Of a stretch of DNA of 64,000 bases, positions 32,544 through 43,529 are shown one piece after another. This DNA comes from Cercospora beticola (taxonomy: Eukaryota > Ascomycota > Dothideomycetes > Mycosphaerellales > Mycosphaerellaceae), in NCBI RefSeq assembly GCF_033473495.1, contig NC_088938.1:1736001-1800000 (forward strand). Direction: 5' to 3'. The notes beneath the pieces were generated by a model, which had not been told where the DNA came from, did no database searches, and saw nothing but the letters and a program-made list of their open reading frames with translations. The position numbers and the translations under genes were made by a program. Position 1 is the first letter of the stretch. Each line of letters opens with the position of its first letter.

Positions 32544-33241
32544 GATGATGCGCTCTTTGCCGTGGCCTTTTTGCAGCGAAGATACTCACATGCGCTCAAT
32601 CGCCAGCCTTCGCGCACGACACTTTTTTCCGCCGAATGCTAGTTAGCGCCGGTCCCTGCAGCTGGTACACACTGGAAGAAAGAAAGAGCAGTGGAGGTGG
32701 TGGTGGTGGTGCAGGGGTGGGACACAATTCTCGGCGCGACCAGCTGCTCTTCCCGCCACTCCACCACCGCGTCGTCTATACCGTCTCAATCACTGCCACA
32801 ACATCGGCTTCATCTTCCCAGCGATATCGATTCCAAATCTCGAGACATGCAGCGCCATCTTCACAGCTTTCCCGGGCCGCAACGTGGCGCTGCACTTCCC
32901 CGCCCAGATCTCGGCCTTCATCTCGCCGGTGCGACGGTGCTACGCCTATCTGCCGCCCTTATCGACTTCTCCTGCTCCCTAACTATGGCTTCCACCTTCG
33001 ACGCGGCGCATTAGTGCTGCGTCGCACATGCCATCTTGGCCGTCCATCGCCTCTCACCATCCGCCCGGAGCACGCTGCCCAGACGGTAAGGATCAGCATC
33101 GAGACCTGAAGCTCGCGTCGACATTGCCATCTAAGGAAGCAGGAGGCTGTCCTGCGACCTCACTTTCCCTTCGTTTTCCATTGATCCCCTGTCTGCTGTG
33201 CTATTGTTCTCGCCTCTTGGGCGTGAACTACTAATCTGATC
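32544..33241. promoter_or_regulatory. Divergent intergenic region between Prp16 and permease genes
   Basis: About 700 bp with both promoters. A short GGT-rich simple repeat lies near 32691-32712. Pyrimidine-rich stretches occur upstream of the permease start. Short frames inside are not supported. Confidence 0.45.
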
Positions 33242-34966
33242 ATGGCATTGAAGTCTGAGAAGCAGGTCAATGTCTCGCCAGACGATTCGACCAACAACAG
33301 CCTTCACGCCGACGACTTGATCAATACTTCGGGCCACGTGCAAGAACTTGACCGCACGTGGAATTTTTGGTCCATTGCTGGTGAAGCTATCATCTCCGAC
33401 AACGCCTGGGGCGCTGGATCAGGCTCCTTGGTCCTGGCGTGAGTATACCTGTTCCTTCCGAGTCCTGCTATGCTAAGTGACATAGTCTGTATAATGGTGG
33501 AGGACCGGGAGTGCTCTACGGGCTGATGGCGGCGACCTTCTTCTACGCCTTCATTTGCGCCGGGCTGTCGGAATTATCCAGTGCCATGCCGACGTCTGCC
33601 AACGTGTACCACTGGGCTTCTGTCACACCAGGACCCAAGTACGGCAGAATTTGTTCGTGGTTTGCCGGCTGGTGGAATTGTGTCGCTTGGATTTTCGGCT
33701 GCTCCTCCACCTCGCTCGCTGCTGCCAACGCTGTCATCGCCATGTACAATCTCTATCACCCTGAGTATGTCCTACAGCGATGGCATGTCTTCATCGCATT
33801 CTTGTTCATCATTTGGACCGACAATGCCATCATCATGTTCGGCCAAAAGTATCTCGCGAGATGCGCTACAGCGAGCGGTATCATTTGCGTCTTGTTCTTC
33901 CTGGTGTCCCTGTTGACAGTAGCCATTATGCCAAGTAGGACTGGGGCGGGATACGCAACGAACGCATTCGTCTGGACCGAGTTCCAAAATTTGACGGGAT
34001 GGAGCAGCAATGGCCTTGTTTTCCTCATGGGCGTCCTCAATGGAGCGTACGCTGTCGGCACCCCGGATGCAGTCTGTCATTTGTGCGAGGAGTGTCCCCA
34101 GCCAAAGAAGAACATCCCAAGGGGCGTCTTCACCCAGCTCACCACAGCTTTCGTCATGGCATTTGCATTTTACACATCACTCGTAAGTTTTCGTGTCTTC
34201 TGCCTGGTATAATGCAACTTCTCACAAACTGAATCAGCTCTACGCCACCACCTCGCTCGACGATGTCTTTGGATCGACCATTGTATCACTACCGCTCGCC
34301 GAGATCTATCGTCAAGCAACGCGAAGCACGGCAGGAACCATGGCTCTTCTTTTCATCTTCTTCATCAACATCCTCCTCACTGTTCCGGGTGCCTGGATGG
34401 TCGCTGGCCGCATGCTGTGGACTCTCGGTCGAGACAACGCTTCACCCTTTCCCAGCTTCGTTGGCAAAGTGTCCCCTCGATATCGAAATCCGTTCAACGC
34501 CCAACTCCTCGTCACCATCGGCGGCACCATTCTTGGAGCAATCCACGTCGCCTCATCGACCGCCTTCAACGCCTTTGTGGCTTCTTTCACCATTTTCACC
34601 ACCATGTCGTATCTCGCCGCCATCCTCCCTCATCTTCTCACTGGTCGCAAACATGTCAAGCCTGGACCATTCTGGATTCCTGGCATCTGGGCATATATCA
34701 TCATGGGCGTCGCATGCGCTTATATCCTGGTCTTCAACATTATCTACATGTTCCCGTACACATATCCCGTAGCAAGTCTGGATCTCATGAACTGGACGAG
34801 CGTCATGTTCGCGGGCATCACGTTCTTGCTGACTGTAGGATACTTTTGGAAGAGTCGAACAGGATATGTCGGGCCAAGGGTGGTCATGGATGCAAGTGAT
34901 GATATCATGAAAGGTGTGATCGGACTAGACCAGCAGATTCAGAGGGACCTTGCGAGGCACTCTTAA
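33242..34966 (+). CDS. APC-superfamily permease, choline/GABA (Hnm1-like) type
   Basis: A plasma-membrane uptake carrier for choline, GABA or a related amine. Three exons, 33242-33438, 33486-34182 and 34238-34966, encode 540 residues in phase. Family blocks include GEAIISDNAWGAGSGSLVLA at helix 1, YNGGGPGVLYG, SELSSAMPTSANVYHWAS (the amino acid/choline transporter motif), GTPDAVCHLCEECPQPKKN and the late helices up to TGYVGPRVV. About twelve hydrophobic segments are visible. The N-terminal tail is short and polar. The intron positions at 33439 and 34183 have normal GTGAGT and GTAAGT donors. Choline versus amino-acid specificity cannot be told from sequence. Confidence 0.88.
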
Positions 34967-35487
34967 AGTGATCATCATGATGAGATAGAGACCATGGCAA
35001 TGTCCAACGATTTTCACTTCCATCCCCTCTCTCCACTACGCGAGGGCTCGGGCTTCAAATTCGACGCTGCGGTCATGCAAATGGCATTCAGATTGAGCTG
35101 CTGAAGCAGCGTGAAACTGAATGCCGGCAGCAATCGTCGGAAAATCTTGACAAAGAAGGAGGCAAATCTGGGTGTAAAATGGACATGTGGACGCCGTGTT
35201 CGGGCTTCACATCCTCGCCTTCACATTATGAGGAGATGATCTTCAACTGAAGACCCAATAATTGCCAGGCGGAAGAACTGCACCTGTGAGAAGCCTTCAC
35301 GATGCGCATACTGCTCTCTTACCAAATCCGGCGGTGACAATGGCACATTTGCGGGGCATTCCTTTATTGTTGTCATACAACAATGAAACAGCTCAACAAC
35401 AAGATGGCAAGTTTGTCGGACACCGCCTGCGCACACGAACAACACCTTCTGCGACAGCATCGAGCTCGTTAGCAACAGTTGCAGAAA
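34967..35487. other. Intergenic region
   Basis: About 520 bp between the permease stop and the next start. No supported gene; an alternative frame across 35262-35852 overlaps the next gene and lacks a start context. Confidence 0.4.
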
Positions 35488-37255
35488 ATGAACATCTTTC
35501 GCGTGGCGAGACAAGCAGCTGCTGCCGAATGGCATCGAGCTTTCGGCCGCGCAGCAAGACCATTGACGACCGCACACGTTCCAGCTCGACTACAGCGCCA
35601 AGCGGTCTCAACAAGCAGTCGCGCAAGCAGGTCGCAAAATTCTGGAAAGTCATCACCGAAACACCTCACACCCATTTCACGCATCTCCAAGTCGACCAGA
35701 TTCACCCGCCCGCGGCCGTGTCAAAGCATCACAGGTTACATTACTCGCCTGCACCAACTCATTTACTGCTTCGACGAATTTCAAACCGCTGTCGAGGTCC
35801 GCGATGCTTTACAAGCTCGCTTGGAGGAGCTGGTCCCATCGGAAGCAGATAAGATTGAACGAGTCTCCAAAACTTCGTTTGCTGATCCAGACGGGAGGAT
35901 TGGTGCAGCAATTTCACGCATGGAAAGAGTTGCGGGAGAGATACTGGTATCGCTAGAACCTGGAACTGAGGATGGAGGTGTGCCGACTTTGCCTGTGAAG
36001 TTAGTGAGGCAAGTGAGAGGATTTGGAGATGCTGTAAAGAGGAACGCGCTGGAGAAGGTGAGTACAGTCCGCCGTGAACAATTGCGATCTCACGTTGTCG
36101 CATCAGTCATTGCATTAGCGGTTTGACACGACTTTCTGATCATCTCATCAGGTCATTACATCCCTTCAACAAGCCAAGCGCGATCGACTACTTCATGACA
36201 CTGACCCGGTCCGACACCGATACAAGCCTAGCGAAGCCCATGTTGCCGATCTCGAGCGGCAGAGAGCTGCACTGGAGAACGGGCAAGATATGCCTCATAT
36301 ACGAAGTGGTGAGATGTCAGCTGAATTGAAGGCCCTTTGCGAAAGTGGTGCGGAAGAGGCATTGAAAAGTGAAGTGATCCTGAGGCAGCTACGAGCTGTG
36401 CACGATCCGCCTGTTGTTGCGACTAATGAGAAGAACTATGTTGAGTGGAAAGAGCAGGGGCTGGAGCCAGCTGTGGTTGAGGGGAGTGAAGAGTTAAAGA
36501 AGAGGTGGACCGATGTTCAAACGGAGTTGGCAAACCGACAAGCGATTCGAATCGGTCTACTGGATAGATCCTACTCGATAGAAGAGCGCAGGAAAGTTCG
36601 GCAAGGTACAGGAAATCGGGGCATCACTGATATCGACTATTGGGATCAGAAGTGGGTGAAAGTAAGAGGCACCGCCTTCGAAAACTTGCAAAGTTAGTCG
36701 GATTGCGTGATCAAAGAACTCCTCAACCGTTGCTAACTCAAGATTACAGAAGCCGAAGAAGGATTCAAGGCCATACAGGATGAAGCTATGAGAGCTGGAC
36801 TTGGGCCAGCAACGCTGGAAAACTTTGGTGAGGTAGACAGTCAGATTTTGATCTTCGATGAGCATGCAGAAGACGATGAGTCGGCGTCGGTACGTTCGTC
36901 TGCTTTCTCTGACCGGCTTGCGAAGCGTGACGCCTGGCAATGCTGGGTCATGCAAATACTGCCTACCATGGCCGAAAGCCGAATGACATCTGAGCAAGAC
37001 AGCGACGAGATTTCTCCAAATTGGGATACGTCCTCGATAGACTTTGGCAATGGAAACAGTCTCACAGGCCAAGATGTGCGCGACGGCGCCTTTCCAACTG
37101 CAGCCAGAAAGGCGCATGTAAGTAAACGTTCATTCGAAGACTTTTGCACGACACGTACTAAGGAAAGACAGATCAAGAAATGGAAAGCACATTGTGAGGC
37201 ACTTAGAAGCGACGCAGCTGCGGTTCGTGACCAGCGGAGATTCTTGGTATTGTAA
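35488..37255 (+). CDS. Unassigned protein with mitochondrial-type presequence
   Basis: I do not recognise the family. Four exons, 35488-36057, 36152-36692, 36750-37117 and 37172-37255, give 520 residues in phase. Intron 2 has a TGCTAACTC branch site and intron 3 has GTAAGT plus an ACTAAG branch-like site. The N terminus (MNIFRVARQAAAAEWHRAF, then Arg- and Ser-rich to about residue 60) looks like a mitochondrial targeting sequence. The rest is helical and charged, with coiled-coil-like stretches such as ADLERQRAALENGQDMPHI and an acidic segment (ILIFDEHAEDDESAS). Residues 40-90 are Ser/Arg/Thr-rich, and an alternative frame is also open there, so the exact N-terminal exon is less certain than the rest. 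A mitochondrial housekeeping role is a guess. Confidence 0.65.
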
Positions 37256-37265
37256 TCCTATCATT

Positions 37266-37363
37266 CAGGACCTCACGATGGAGTCTATCCTGGACAGGCT
37301 GCCGGTCTATCATCCAGGACCTCACGATGGAGTCTATCCTGGACAGGCTGCGGGTCTATCATC
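37266..37363. repeat. 49-bp tandem duplication
   Basis: Two adjacent 49-bp copies (37266-37314 and 37315-37363) differ at one base. They lie between the convergent stop codons at 37255 (plus) and 37480 (minus). Because 49 is not a multiple of three, the duplication is better tolerated outside coding sequence. Near-identity suggests it is recent. Confidence 0.9.
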
Positions 37364-37479
37364 GCGTTTTATGAGTCCACAGCACCCATCCGCCACCTGG
37401 AGCTATTTCTACACACTCGAGTGCGCAACAGCATCGCTTACTCATCAATTCCCTCGTACTTCTCTCCGTTCGGACGCCC

Positions 37480-38352
37480 CTACTCCAGTATAGTCTGATC
37501 GAGGAAGTCGCTGCGCAGATTCTTGAAGCTCGAGGCCATCTTGGTGCCCTCAAGCTTAGCTGTCAAGCCAGTGTGGTCAGACTTAGAGCTCGCTGGTCCG
37601 CCATTGCCGCTGATCTTGCCACTCGCCTGGAGCTGGAAGCCCATCGCGGCAACTTCGTCTTCAGTCAGCGCCATCGTGTGGTGGTGTCCGCTGGAAATCT
37701 CTGGTACGTAGGTCGGATGAGGCATCAGCTGGTCTGAAGTGGCCGCGGCACCCTTCTTGTCGCTCACTCCGGCCTTGCCCTTGTCCAGCACCATGATACC
37801 TTCCTCTGGCACCAATTCTTCCACGTTCGGATAGACACATCGAGGTGTTGGGTGCATTTCCAGGTGCGGATCGCCGTCCACGTCTACAAAGAACAAGACC
37901 TTGGCTTTCTTGTCTTCCTCCGCTTGGGCAGCCAGGAAAGTCTGGACGGGTTCGCAAAGCTTCTCCCAGCCCAACTTCTTCTCACTGACTTGCTTGTCCG
38001 ATAGAGCCCACTCAATATCCCAAGCCCGCTGCAGAGCTCCCAGAATCGCAGCCTTTTTCGCTTCGAAGAACTGATGGAAATACCGATCGAACCCGGACAC
38101 TTGGTTCTGCTGCCCGTGACGGTTCGTCATCTCCCGATCAACGGCAACTTGACTCGAAGCTTCGTTGGCAGCCTCGCGTGTGAACTGGTCGTACTGGACG
38201 CTAGAGAGCTCCGCCGGACGGGGAGAAAACGGCGGCAGTCTCTCGCGGTAGTGTTTGAGGAAGCACTCGGTGCACTCCGTAAAGAGCTCCCAGCGAACGA
38301 TGCGCCCGAGCTCGTCTTCGAGGCAGGCAGAGACGTGGACTCTGATGCTCAT
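37480..38352 (-). CDS. Unassigned protein; coding signal continues upstream past an in-frame stop
   Basis: I do not recognise the family. The clear frame encodes 290 residues from MSIRVHVSACLEDELGRIV to a TAG at 37480. It has Cys-rich N-terminal residues, a long helical middle part (FDRYFHQFFEAKKAAILGAL) and a low-complexity C-terminal part rich in Gly, Ser and Lys. The same frame looks coding upstream of this ATG for over 40 codons (DDVYKARALLANGALVAGLE), then reaches a TAA at 38479-38481, beyond which a further in-frame segment starts at an ATG at 38610 (MAPPQLATVGASKQ). A CTAAC branch-like site sits on that TAA and an AAAG acceptor lies downstream, but no canonical donor restores this phase. 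Either the first exon is mis-modelled or the gene carries a nonsense mutation. Confidence 0.55.
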   Translation of the reverse strand: MSIRVHVSACLEDELGRIVRWELFTECTECFLKHYRERLPPFSPRPAELSSVQYDQFTREAANEASSQVAVDREMTNRHGQQNQVSGFDRYFHQFFEAKKAAILGALQRAWDIEWALSDKQVSEKKLGWEKLCEPVQTFLAAQAEEDKKAKVLFFVDVDGDPHLEMHPTPRCVYPNVEELVPEEGIMVLDKGKAGVSDKKGAAATSDQLMPHPTYVPEISSGHHHTMALTEDEVAAMGFQLQASGKISGNGGPASSKSDHTGLTAKLEGTKMASSFKNLRSDFLDQTILE

Positions 38353-38610
38353 ATCGCAGGTGCAGCATCCAATCTCCCGAGAAGTCGTTCTCTCTTCGAC
38401 TTCGAGTCCGGCGACCAGTGCACCATTGGCGAGCAGAGCGCGGGCTTTGTAAACATCATCACCGCGGCGCCATTGTTGTTAGTGGTATGTATATGCAAAA
38501 GGCGAGTTGAGTACATGCAAGTCCGGATTGAGCACGACCCGATCGAAATACTCGACTGGATATTTTGATTGCTTGGAGGCGCCGACAGTGGCGAGCTGTG
38601 GCGGAGCCAT

Positions 38611-39570
38611 CGTTGATGGTTCTGGTGTGCCCGAGATACGCGGATGCAAGTGGCGGCGACGAGAAGCAGTTGGATGCTTCTTGCATGTTCAAGACTCAGC
38701 TTCGTCCGATCTGTGCTATCGACGCAATGGCGGGCAGTGTTTGCCAAGGCTGTCGCCGGTCCCTCCCGGCACCCGAATCCGAAGTGAAGTGAATGTGCAC
38801 AGCTTTGGCCATGCAGGGATCAAGACTCTCGTGGCAGTACACTACAGTGCAGGCCATGATGCCTAGTACTCTCAGTCTGACAATCGCATTTTAATCGAGT
38901 TTCCGACCTGTTCTTCGATTTGACCTCTTCTCACAATGAGGCTCAATTATTTTGCTCCTTGATGGTTGCATCGACATGAGAGACATCTCTTTACAACACT
39001 GAAATGGGACAGACTGTCTCAACTTCAATGCACCATCATTTCACCTCCCTTCGCGGATCCTGTGCCCCTGTGTCCATATACAAAGACGAGAAAGTGCTAG
39101 TATGAAACGACAAAAGGTGCGTGAGACTTATTCGTAGTTGTGGGAATAAAGGGGCCAACATACGTAGGACTAACGTGTCTGTCTGCAACAACATCGTTCT
39201 TGTCCTTATCGTCACGCAAAGCTAGCTCTGATGGGCCAGAACAATTGCCAAGTTCCAGAGCTCGCAAGTCCAAGTTGCTGCAAATTGCAAAGGTAGAAAG
39301 TGTTACAAAATGACGGATCGCAAGTTCAAAAGGTGTAGCATTCCATGCAAACTCCTGACGCGTGAGAGAAGCAATGCTGGAAGTTGACAGCACCGCACAA
39401 TGCAAGTACATCTCATTCTCATACGCCCATGAATGCGTAACACCGAATGTTCCGTTCCCATACGTGGGTATCTCTTGATTGTATCCAAATTTCCACATGC
39501 AAAAGGTGACATCCCACAACCGAGCCACCTGGCAACAATGCGAACCCGCGTGATGCTGATCATGCACAAG
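38611..39570. other. Intergenic region, about 0.9 kb
   Basis: It sits upstream of the unassigned minus-strand gene and downstream of the TMCO4-like gene. Short overlapping frames are not supported. No RNA gene is evident. Confidence 0.4.
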
Positions 39571-42500
39571 CTAAAACGTCATCTTGACCTCCCTCTCCTT
39601 CCCAAAATCTGGGTCATCCGCGTCCGCGCCGCCGCCCCATGGATTATAGTCTGGACTTGTCACCATCTCCTCTTCAGCAAAGTTTCGACTCGAAGGGAAC
39701 GGGCTGGTCACGCTCCTCATATTCTGTCTTTCTAGCGGAGGTCCGAATTTAGCTCTCGTCTGCCCCCAAGCAGTTTCGGGTCGTTGTGGTTCGGGTGTCG
39801 CATGCCGCGAGATACCAGAAGCAGGAGGCATTACAACAGGCACGGACGCTGACGCATTGTGTGAAGCGCTTCTTGAGAGATCGGATGTGTGGGATCGATC
39901 GGGTGATCCGAAAGTCATGGAAACGCCGTGCTCGTAATTGTCGTCTTTATGTGTGCCGTTGGGGAACACCTCTCTTGTTTTGACTGTTGTCGTCCCATCG
40001 TGGGATTGCGACTGCGTAGGTGCCAATGATGGTCTCGTCGCGCTACTAGGTGTATTTCCACCGCTCGAGTTGTCATGCTTGCTTAAATCGACCTTGAGAG
40101 CAGGCAGTGTTGACTGCAGCTCTCGTACGCTGAGATGCTTCTTGATCTCTTCAATATCACCCGGCTGCTGTACAGCTAACGCGAGTGCCTCGCGGCGGAT
40201 GGCTTCCACATCGAACATAACATTGGTGTTCTCTTCGGCCAGCTTCTGGGCCTCCTTTTCATCACCCTCCAGAACTTTCATGTTTCGTTCATCATAAGTT
40301 TCCCATGCCTTCTTCTGAACTTTCTTCCTTACAAAGAAAGATTTGAAACCCTTCTTCTCAGGCTGTTCCTCGAGCTGTCTTCGTGCTTCCTCAATCTCGT
40401 TAATCAGTTCTCGCTGTCTTTTCTCATGGTTGTCGGGGTCCGGATCCTCGATTTCCGAATACTCAAGCGAGTCTACCATCCAACCAACCTTGTCCAGCAA
40501 AGTAGGCATCATCGCACGGTAAGCCATGTGCCCTGGCACGTCTTCCGTGACGTCGATGTTCTCAATTCCAGTAATATCTACCTTGCCAAGTCCGGCGATT
40601 CGCATCACGCCGCCACCAGTGGCGCGGAAAAGGTATCCAAGAATCCAATCGTTAGTGGCATATCCATTGACGAATCGGCCTGGCACGACCGATTTCGCTT
40701 TGACCCAATCTTCTTTCTTGACCACGACCGGCGCGCCGAACATGTAGACGTTTTGTACTAGACCAATCCCGCCGCGACGTGCAAGTTCTTTGAGACAGGC
40801 ATACACGACACGAGCGCCGAGTGAGAAGCCAACAAGAGTGATTGGTCGGACGCCAAGATTGCGTTCGATGATGGAGTCCGCCATAATCAGGCCTGCTGAA
40901 TCTGCACGGGCACAGGATACGCTCCATGGGTTGTCAATGAGATAGGAAATCTTGGCCAGGATCAGAGGAGTAGACAGTCCTGCCATTAGCGTGGTCAGAA
41001 ATGTGGCTCCGAGAATCTGCTGAATAGTCTGCGTCAATGCCTCGGTGCCCAGAATTTGCATGGTTGCACCGGTACTTTGCAGCATTTCCGGCTCCCAGTT
41101 GACTGAGTAAATATCTCCCATGATAGGGTCGACAGTGGAGAAAGGCAGTCGGACATCGTCGACAGAACCAGTCATCCAGCCTGCGACTGTGACAATGAGG
41201 TTGACACGCTTGTTGTTGTATAATGGCTTGTATTCGAACGTCTTGACCGCCCCCGTACGTCTGCCACTTGTTCCGAACCCGATCTTGCCACCGATGAGCG
41301 TACCAGTGGTGCCAATCAGTGCCGCTGCGCCTGTCCCGCCGAGGAAGGTACCAGTCCCGGTGACGCCGACCGCGGTGAAGCCAGCAGCGAGACCGGCACC
41401 AATGACTGGGGCCAGGAGACCGGCGCTGAGACCAATGACCAGTCCACCGCCAACGGTACACAAACCCATGACCACCATACGCTTCTTCTTCGCTGCCTTG
41501 GCACGCGCCTCGATGTGGTCATCTTCGTTCCAATTCTCCTTTTCTGCTTCTTCCTGCATCTCCAATGCGTCCGTGACCCGCTTCTCGAAACGACAAATCT
41601 CTTGCCATGGAACAGAAAGTGCGACCCCGACTCGTTCAAGCAGGACTCTGGCGCGTGCATCGTATGTGCTGTCCGAGATGAGAAGCAGGAAGAGGTCGCA
41701 GAGTACCGTCCATCGAATGTCGATGTCTAAATTCTTCGCATCTTCATAGTCGTCGGGGTTTTCGATTGTTAGCTGGTCCGCAGTGTGCTCTTCATATGCC
41801 GGAGGTGGGGTCTCTGGATCCTGAGGCAGCGGCGTGCCCGGTTTCGAGGACGGGCGCGAGGTGTGAGCAGTCGATGCTGGCCTTCCCCCAATACTGGATG
41901 GTCTGGGTGAAGCCATTGACGGGCGAGCAGAAGTGACCTCGGAGTTGGAGCCGGAAGCTGCCGTAGGATTCTTCACTCTTGCATTCGCCATCAATGCAGG
42001 TGTGAGGTCGCTCGGAAGAACTCCATGTTCCGACAACTGCTCCACCATGATTTGCTCCCTCGCGTCGATCTCCATATGGGCGTACAACTTGATCATGACC
42101 TTCTGCGTCCACATCTTCAATGCCTCGGCTGCAAGCTCCACCAACTTCTTCGTGTTCTTCATTCGTTCCAGCTGATCGAAATCCTTTTGCATCTGAGCCA
42201 GAGACAGTCGGACAACTCCAACGTAGGCCACTCGCTGTCCCTCTGTCAACAGCTCCTTTGTAGCTTGCAGCTGCCCCATGGCGTCCATTGCCTGGCCTTC
42301 GTCTTCTTCCAGCAGAGCATTGCTGCGGCCGTACTCTTTGAATAGATACGCAGTGTTGTCATCCATAGAAGTTGCACTCTGAGCATCTTCATCCATTTGT
42401 ACGCGAGTGTATCCTTTACCGGCGCCACCAAGCGTGCTATAGGCGACCGTCTCATCTTCCACCTCATCGACGCCCTTGGCAAGCACTTTGCCCCAGTCAT

Positions 42501-43140
42501 CATAGATGCGGTGAGTGGCGATGGCGGGCATGTCTTGCCATTCGTCTTCCTTCTCCTCCTTGACCTCATCGACGTCGTCTCTAGCGACGACTTGCTGGTG
42601 CGAGAACTCGCCAATCGTGCTGACGGAGGCCTTGGCGGCATGTTTCCTCACCGCAGTGGGGCTGCCTGGAGTCCGAAAACTCACAGGCGAAGTGGACGTG
42701 GTTTGAGCAGAGGACTGGGTGTCCGTGTGCTCCGGACGCTTGCCATCGACACTGGTGCGTGGTGTCACGGGACTCTCTTTCTGCTCTTTCTCACTCTTGC
42801 TCGCCTCTTTCGCAGCATCGTTCGATTCTGACTTGGCGGCTCCCGACTCGGCTCTCTTCCTATTCAGCTCCCCCTCCGTCTCCTCGACGACCTTTTGTTT
42901 GATCTGCTCGGGACTATCCAGCTCGTTGAGCGAGTAATTTCTCCTCCGCGGTGGCCTGATGGGAAGTCCAAACTCGTCGGCGGCCGGGGGTTCTGCCTTG
43001 GGCTCATCAGGCTTCTCGCTGCCCTTGGTGTGCACGCGCTTCAATTCCGTCACCTGGTCATCCTCCTCTGCTGCTGTTGCTGCTGCCGTATCCGCTACAG
43101 GCTTTCGGGGTTGATCGGCGGGGGATTCATTGTCAGGCAT
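39571..43140 (-). CDS. TMCO4/DUF726-family membrane alpha/beta-hydrolase (Mil1-like)
   Basis: A single-exon protein of 1,189 residues. The N-terminal 230 residues are acidic, low-complexity and probably disordered. A helical region follows, then a glycine-rich hydrophobic block (about residues 550-650) with repeated VIGLSAGLLAPVIGAGLAAG-like membrane segments, and then an alpha/beta-hydrolase fold. The nucleophile elbow is GFSLGAR with Ser773, preceded by RPITLV; YMFGAPVV and FVNGYATNDWILGYL follow, as in the DUF726 family (human TMCO4, yeast Mil1). The C-terminal 300 residues are charged and Ser/Thr-rich. Enzyme activity is not established for the family; the yeast protein has been linked to adaptor complexes and membrane traffic. 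The gene is divergent from UTP23. Confidence 0.87.
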   Translation of the reverse strand: MPDNESPADQPRKPVADTAAATAAEEDDQVTELKRVHTKGSEKPDEPKAEPPAADEFGLPIRPPRRRNYSLNELDSPEQIKQKVVEETEGELNRKRAESGAAKSESNDAAKEASKSEKEQKESPVTPRTSVDGKRPEHTDTQSSAQTTSTSPVSFRTPGSPTAVRKHAAKASVSTIGEFSHQQVVARDDVDEVKEEKEDEWQDMPAIATHRIYDDWGKVLAKGVDEVEDETVAYSTLGGAGKGYTRVQMDEDAQSATSMDDNTAYLFKEYGRSNALLEEDEGQAMDAMGQLQATKELLTEGQRVAYVGVVRLSLAQMQKDFDQLERMKNTKKLVELAAEALKMWTQKVMIKLYAHMEIDAREQIMVEQLSEHGVLPSDLTPALMANARVKNPTAASGSNSEVTSARPSMASPRPSSIGGRPASTAHTSRPSSKPGTPLPQDPETPPPAYEEHTADQLTIENPDDYEDAKNLDIDIRWTVLCDLFLLLISDSTYDARARVLLERVGVALSVPWQEICRFEKRVTDALEMQEEAEKENWNEDDHIEARAKAAKKKRMVVMGLCTVGGGLVIGLSAGLLAPVIGAGLAAGFTAVGVTGTGTFLGGTGAAALIGTTGTLIGGKIGFGTSGRRTGAVKTFEYKPLYNNKRVNLIVTVAGWMTGSVDDVRLPFSTVDPIMGDIYSVNWEPEMLQSTGATMQILGTEALTQTIQQILGATFLTTLMAGLSTPLILAKISYLIDNPWSVSCARADSAGLIMADSIIERNLGVRPITLVGFSLGARVVYACLKELARRGGIGLVQNVYMFGAPVVVKKEDWVKAKSVVPGRFVNGYATNDWILGYLFRATGGGVMRIAGLGKVDITGIENIDVTEDVPGHMAYRAMMPTLLDKVGWMVDSLEYSEIEDPDPDNHEKRQRELINEIEEARRQLEEQPEKKGFKSFFVRKKVQKKAWETYDERNMKVLEGDEKEAQKLAEENTNVMFDVEAIRREALALAVQQPGDIEEIKKHLSVRELQSTLPALKVDLSKHDNSSGGNTPSSATRPSLAPTQSQSHDGTTTVKTREVFPNGTHKDDNYEHGVSMTFGSPDRSHTSDLSRSASHNASASVPVVMPPASGISRHATPEPQRPETAWGQTRAKFGPPLERQNMRSVTSPFPSSRNFAEEEMVTSPDYNPWGGGADADDPDFGKEREVKMTF

Positions 43141-43529
43141 GCTGACGCCGGCATGCTCTGTCTATGCCATACGATGGCGTATTGCTGTGGGTGATATGTA
43201 CTGTTGCGTAAGAGGCTGGTGAGCGAGGGAGTAATCCTAAATGTCGCGACTCGTATGTCGCCGAGCGTTGACACGAGGCCAAACAAAGGCAATGTCCGTC
43301 TATTGGGATGATGCGGTGTTGCGCCTTCTCCACATGCACATCTCACGGACCGACAAGGGCCTCGTAGACCCCTGCGGCCATTTGACGGAGCTCACGCTAA
43401 AGCTAACCGAAATAAGCTTAAATTTGACGCAGCAGCCAACGCGCATCTCAAACCTTTTTGACGCGGCGGCCGTCGCAACTCTGCACCACCTTCATCACCA
43501 TTCATACGGACACTACTGCTGCCACCAAG
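43141..43529. promoter_or_regulatory. Divergent intergenic region between TMCO4-like gene and UTP23
   Basis: About 390 bp serve two outward-facing genes. The frame of UTP23 is open upstream to 43458, but those codons do not resemble the family. No specific binding site could be named. Confidence 0.45.

Noticed and set aside
35262..35852. 196-codon alternative frame across the start of the unassigned mitochondrial gene
   Set aside because: Some of it looks coding-like, but it cannot be spliced in phase to the well supported downstream exons and lacks a sensible start.
37256..37493. Possible extra C-terminal exon of the unassigned plus-strand gene including the tandem repeat
   Set aside because: The only intron that would reach it is about 22 bp, too short, and the 49-bp repeat unit would break the frame.
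43458..43529. N-terminal extension of Utp23
   Set aside because: Family similarity starts exactly at the ATG at 43530; the upstream codons look like leader sequence.
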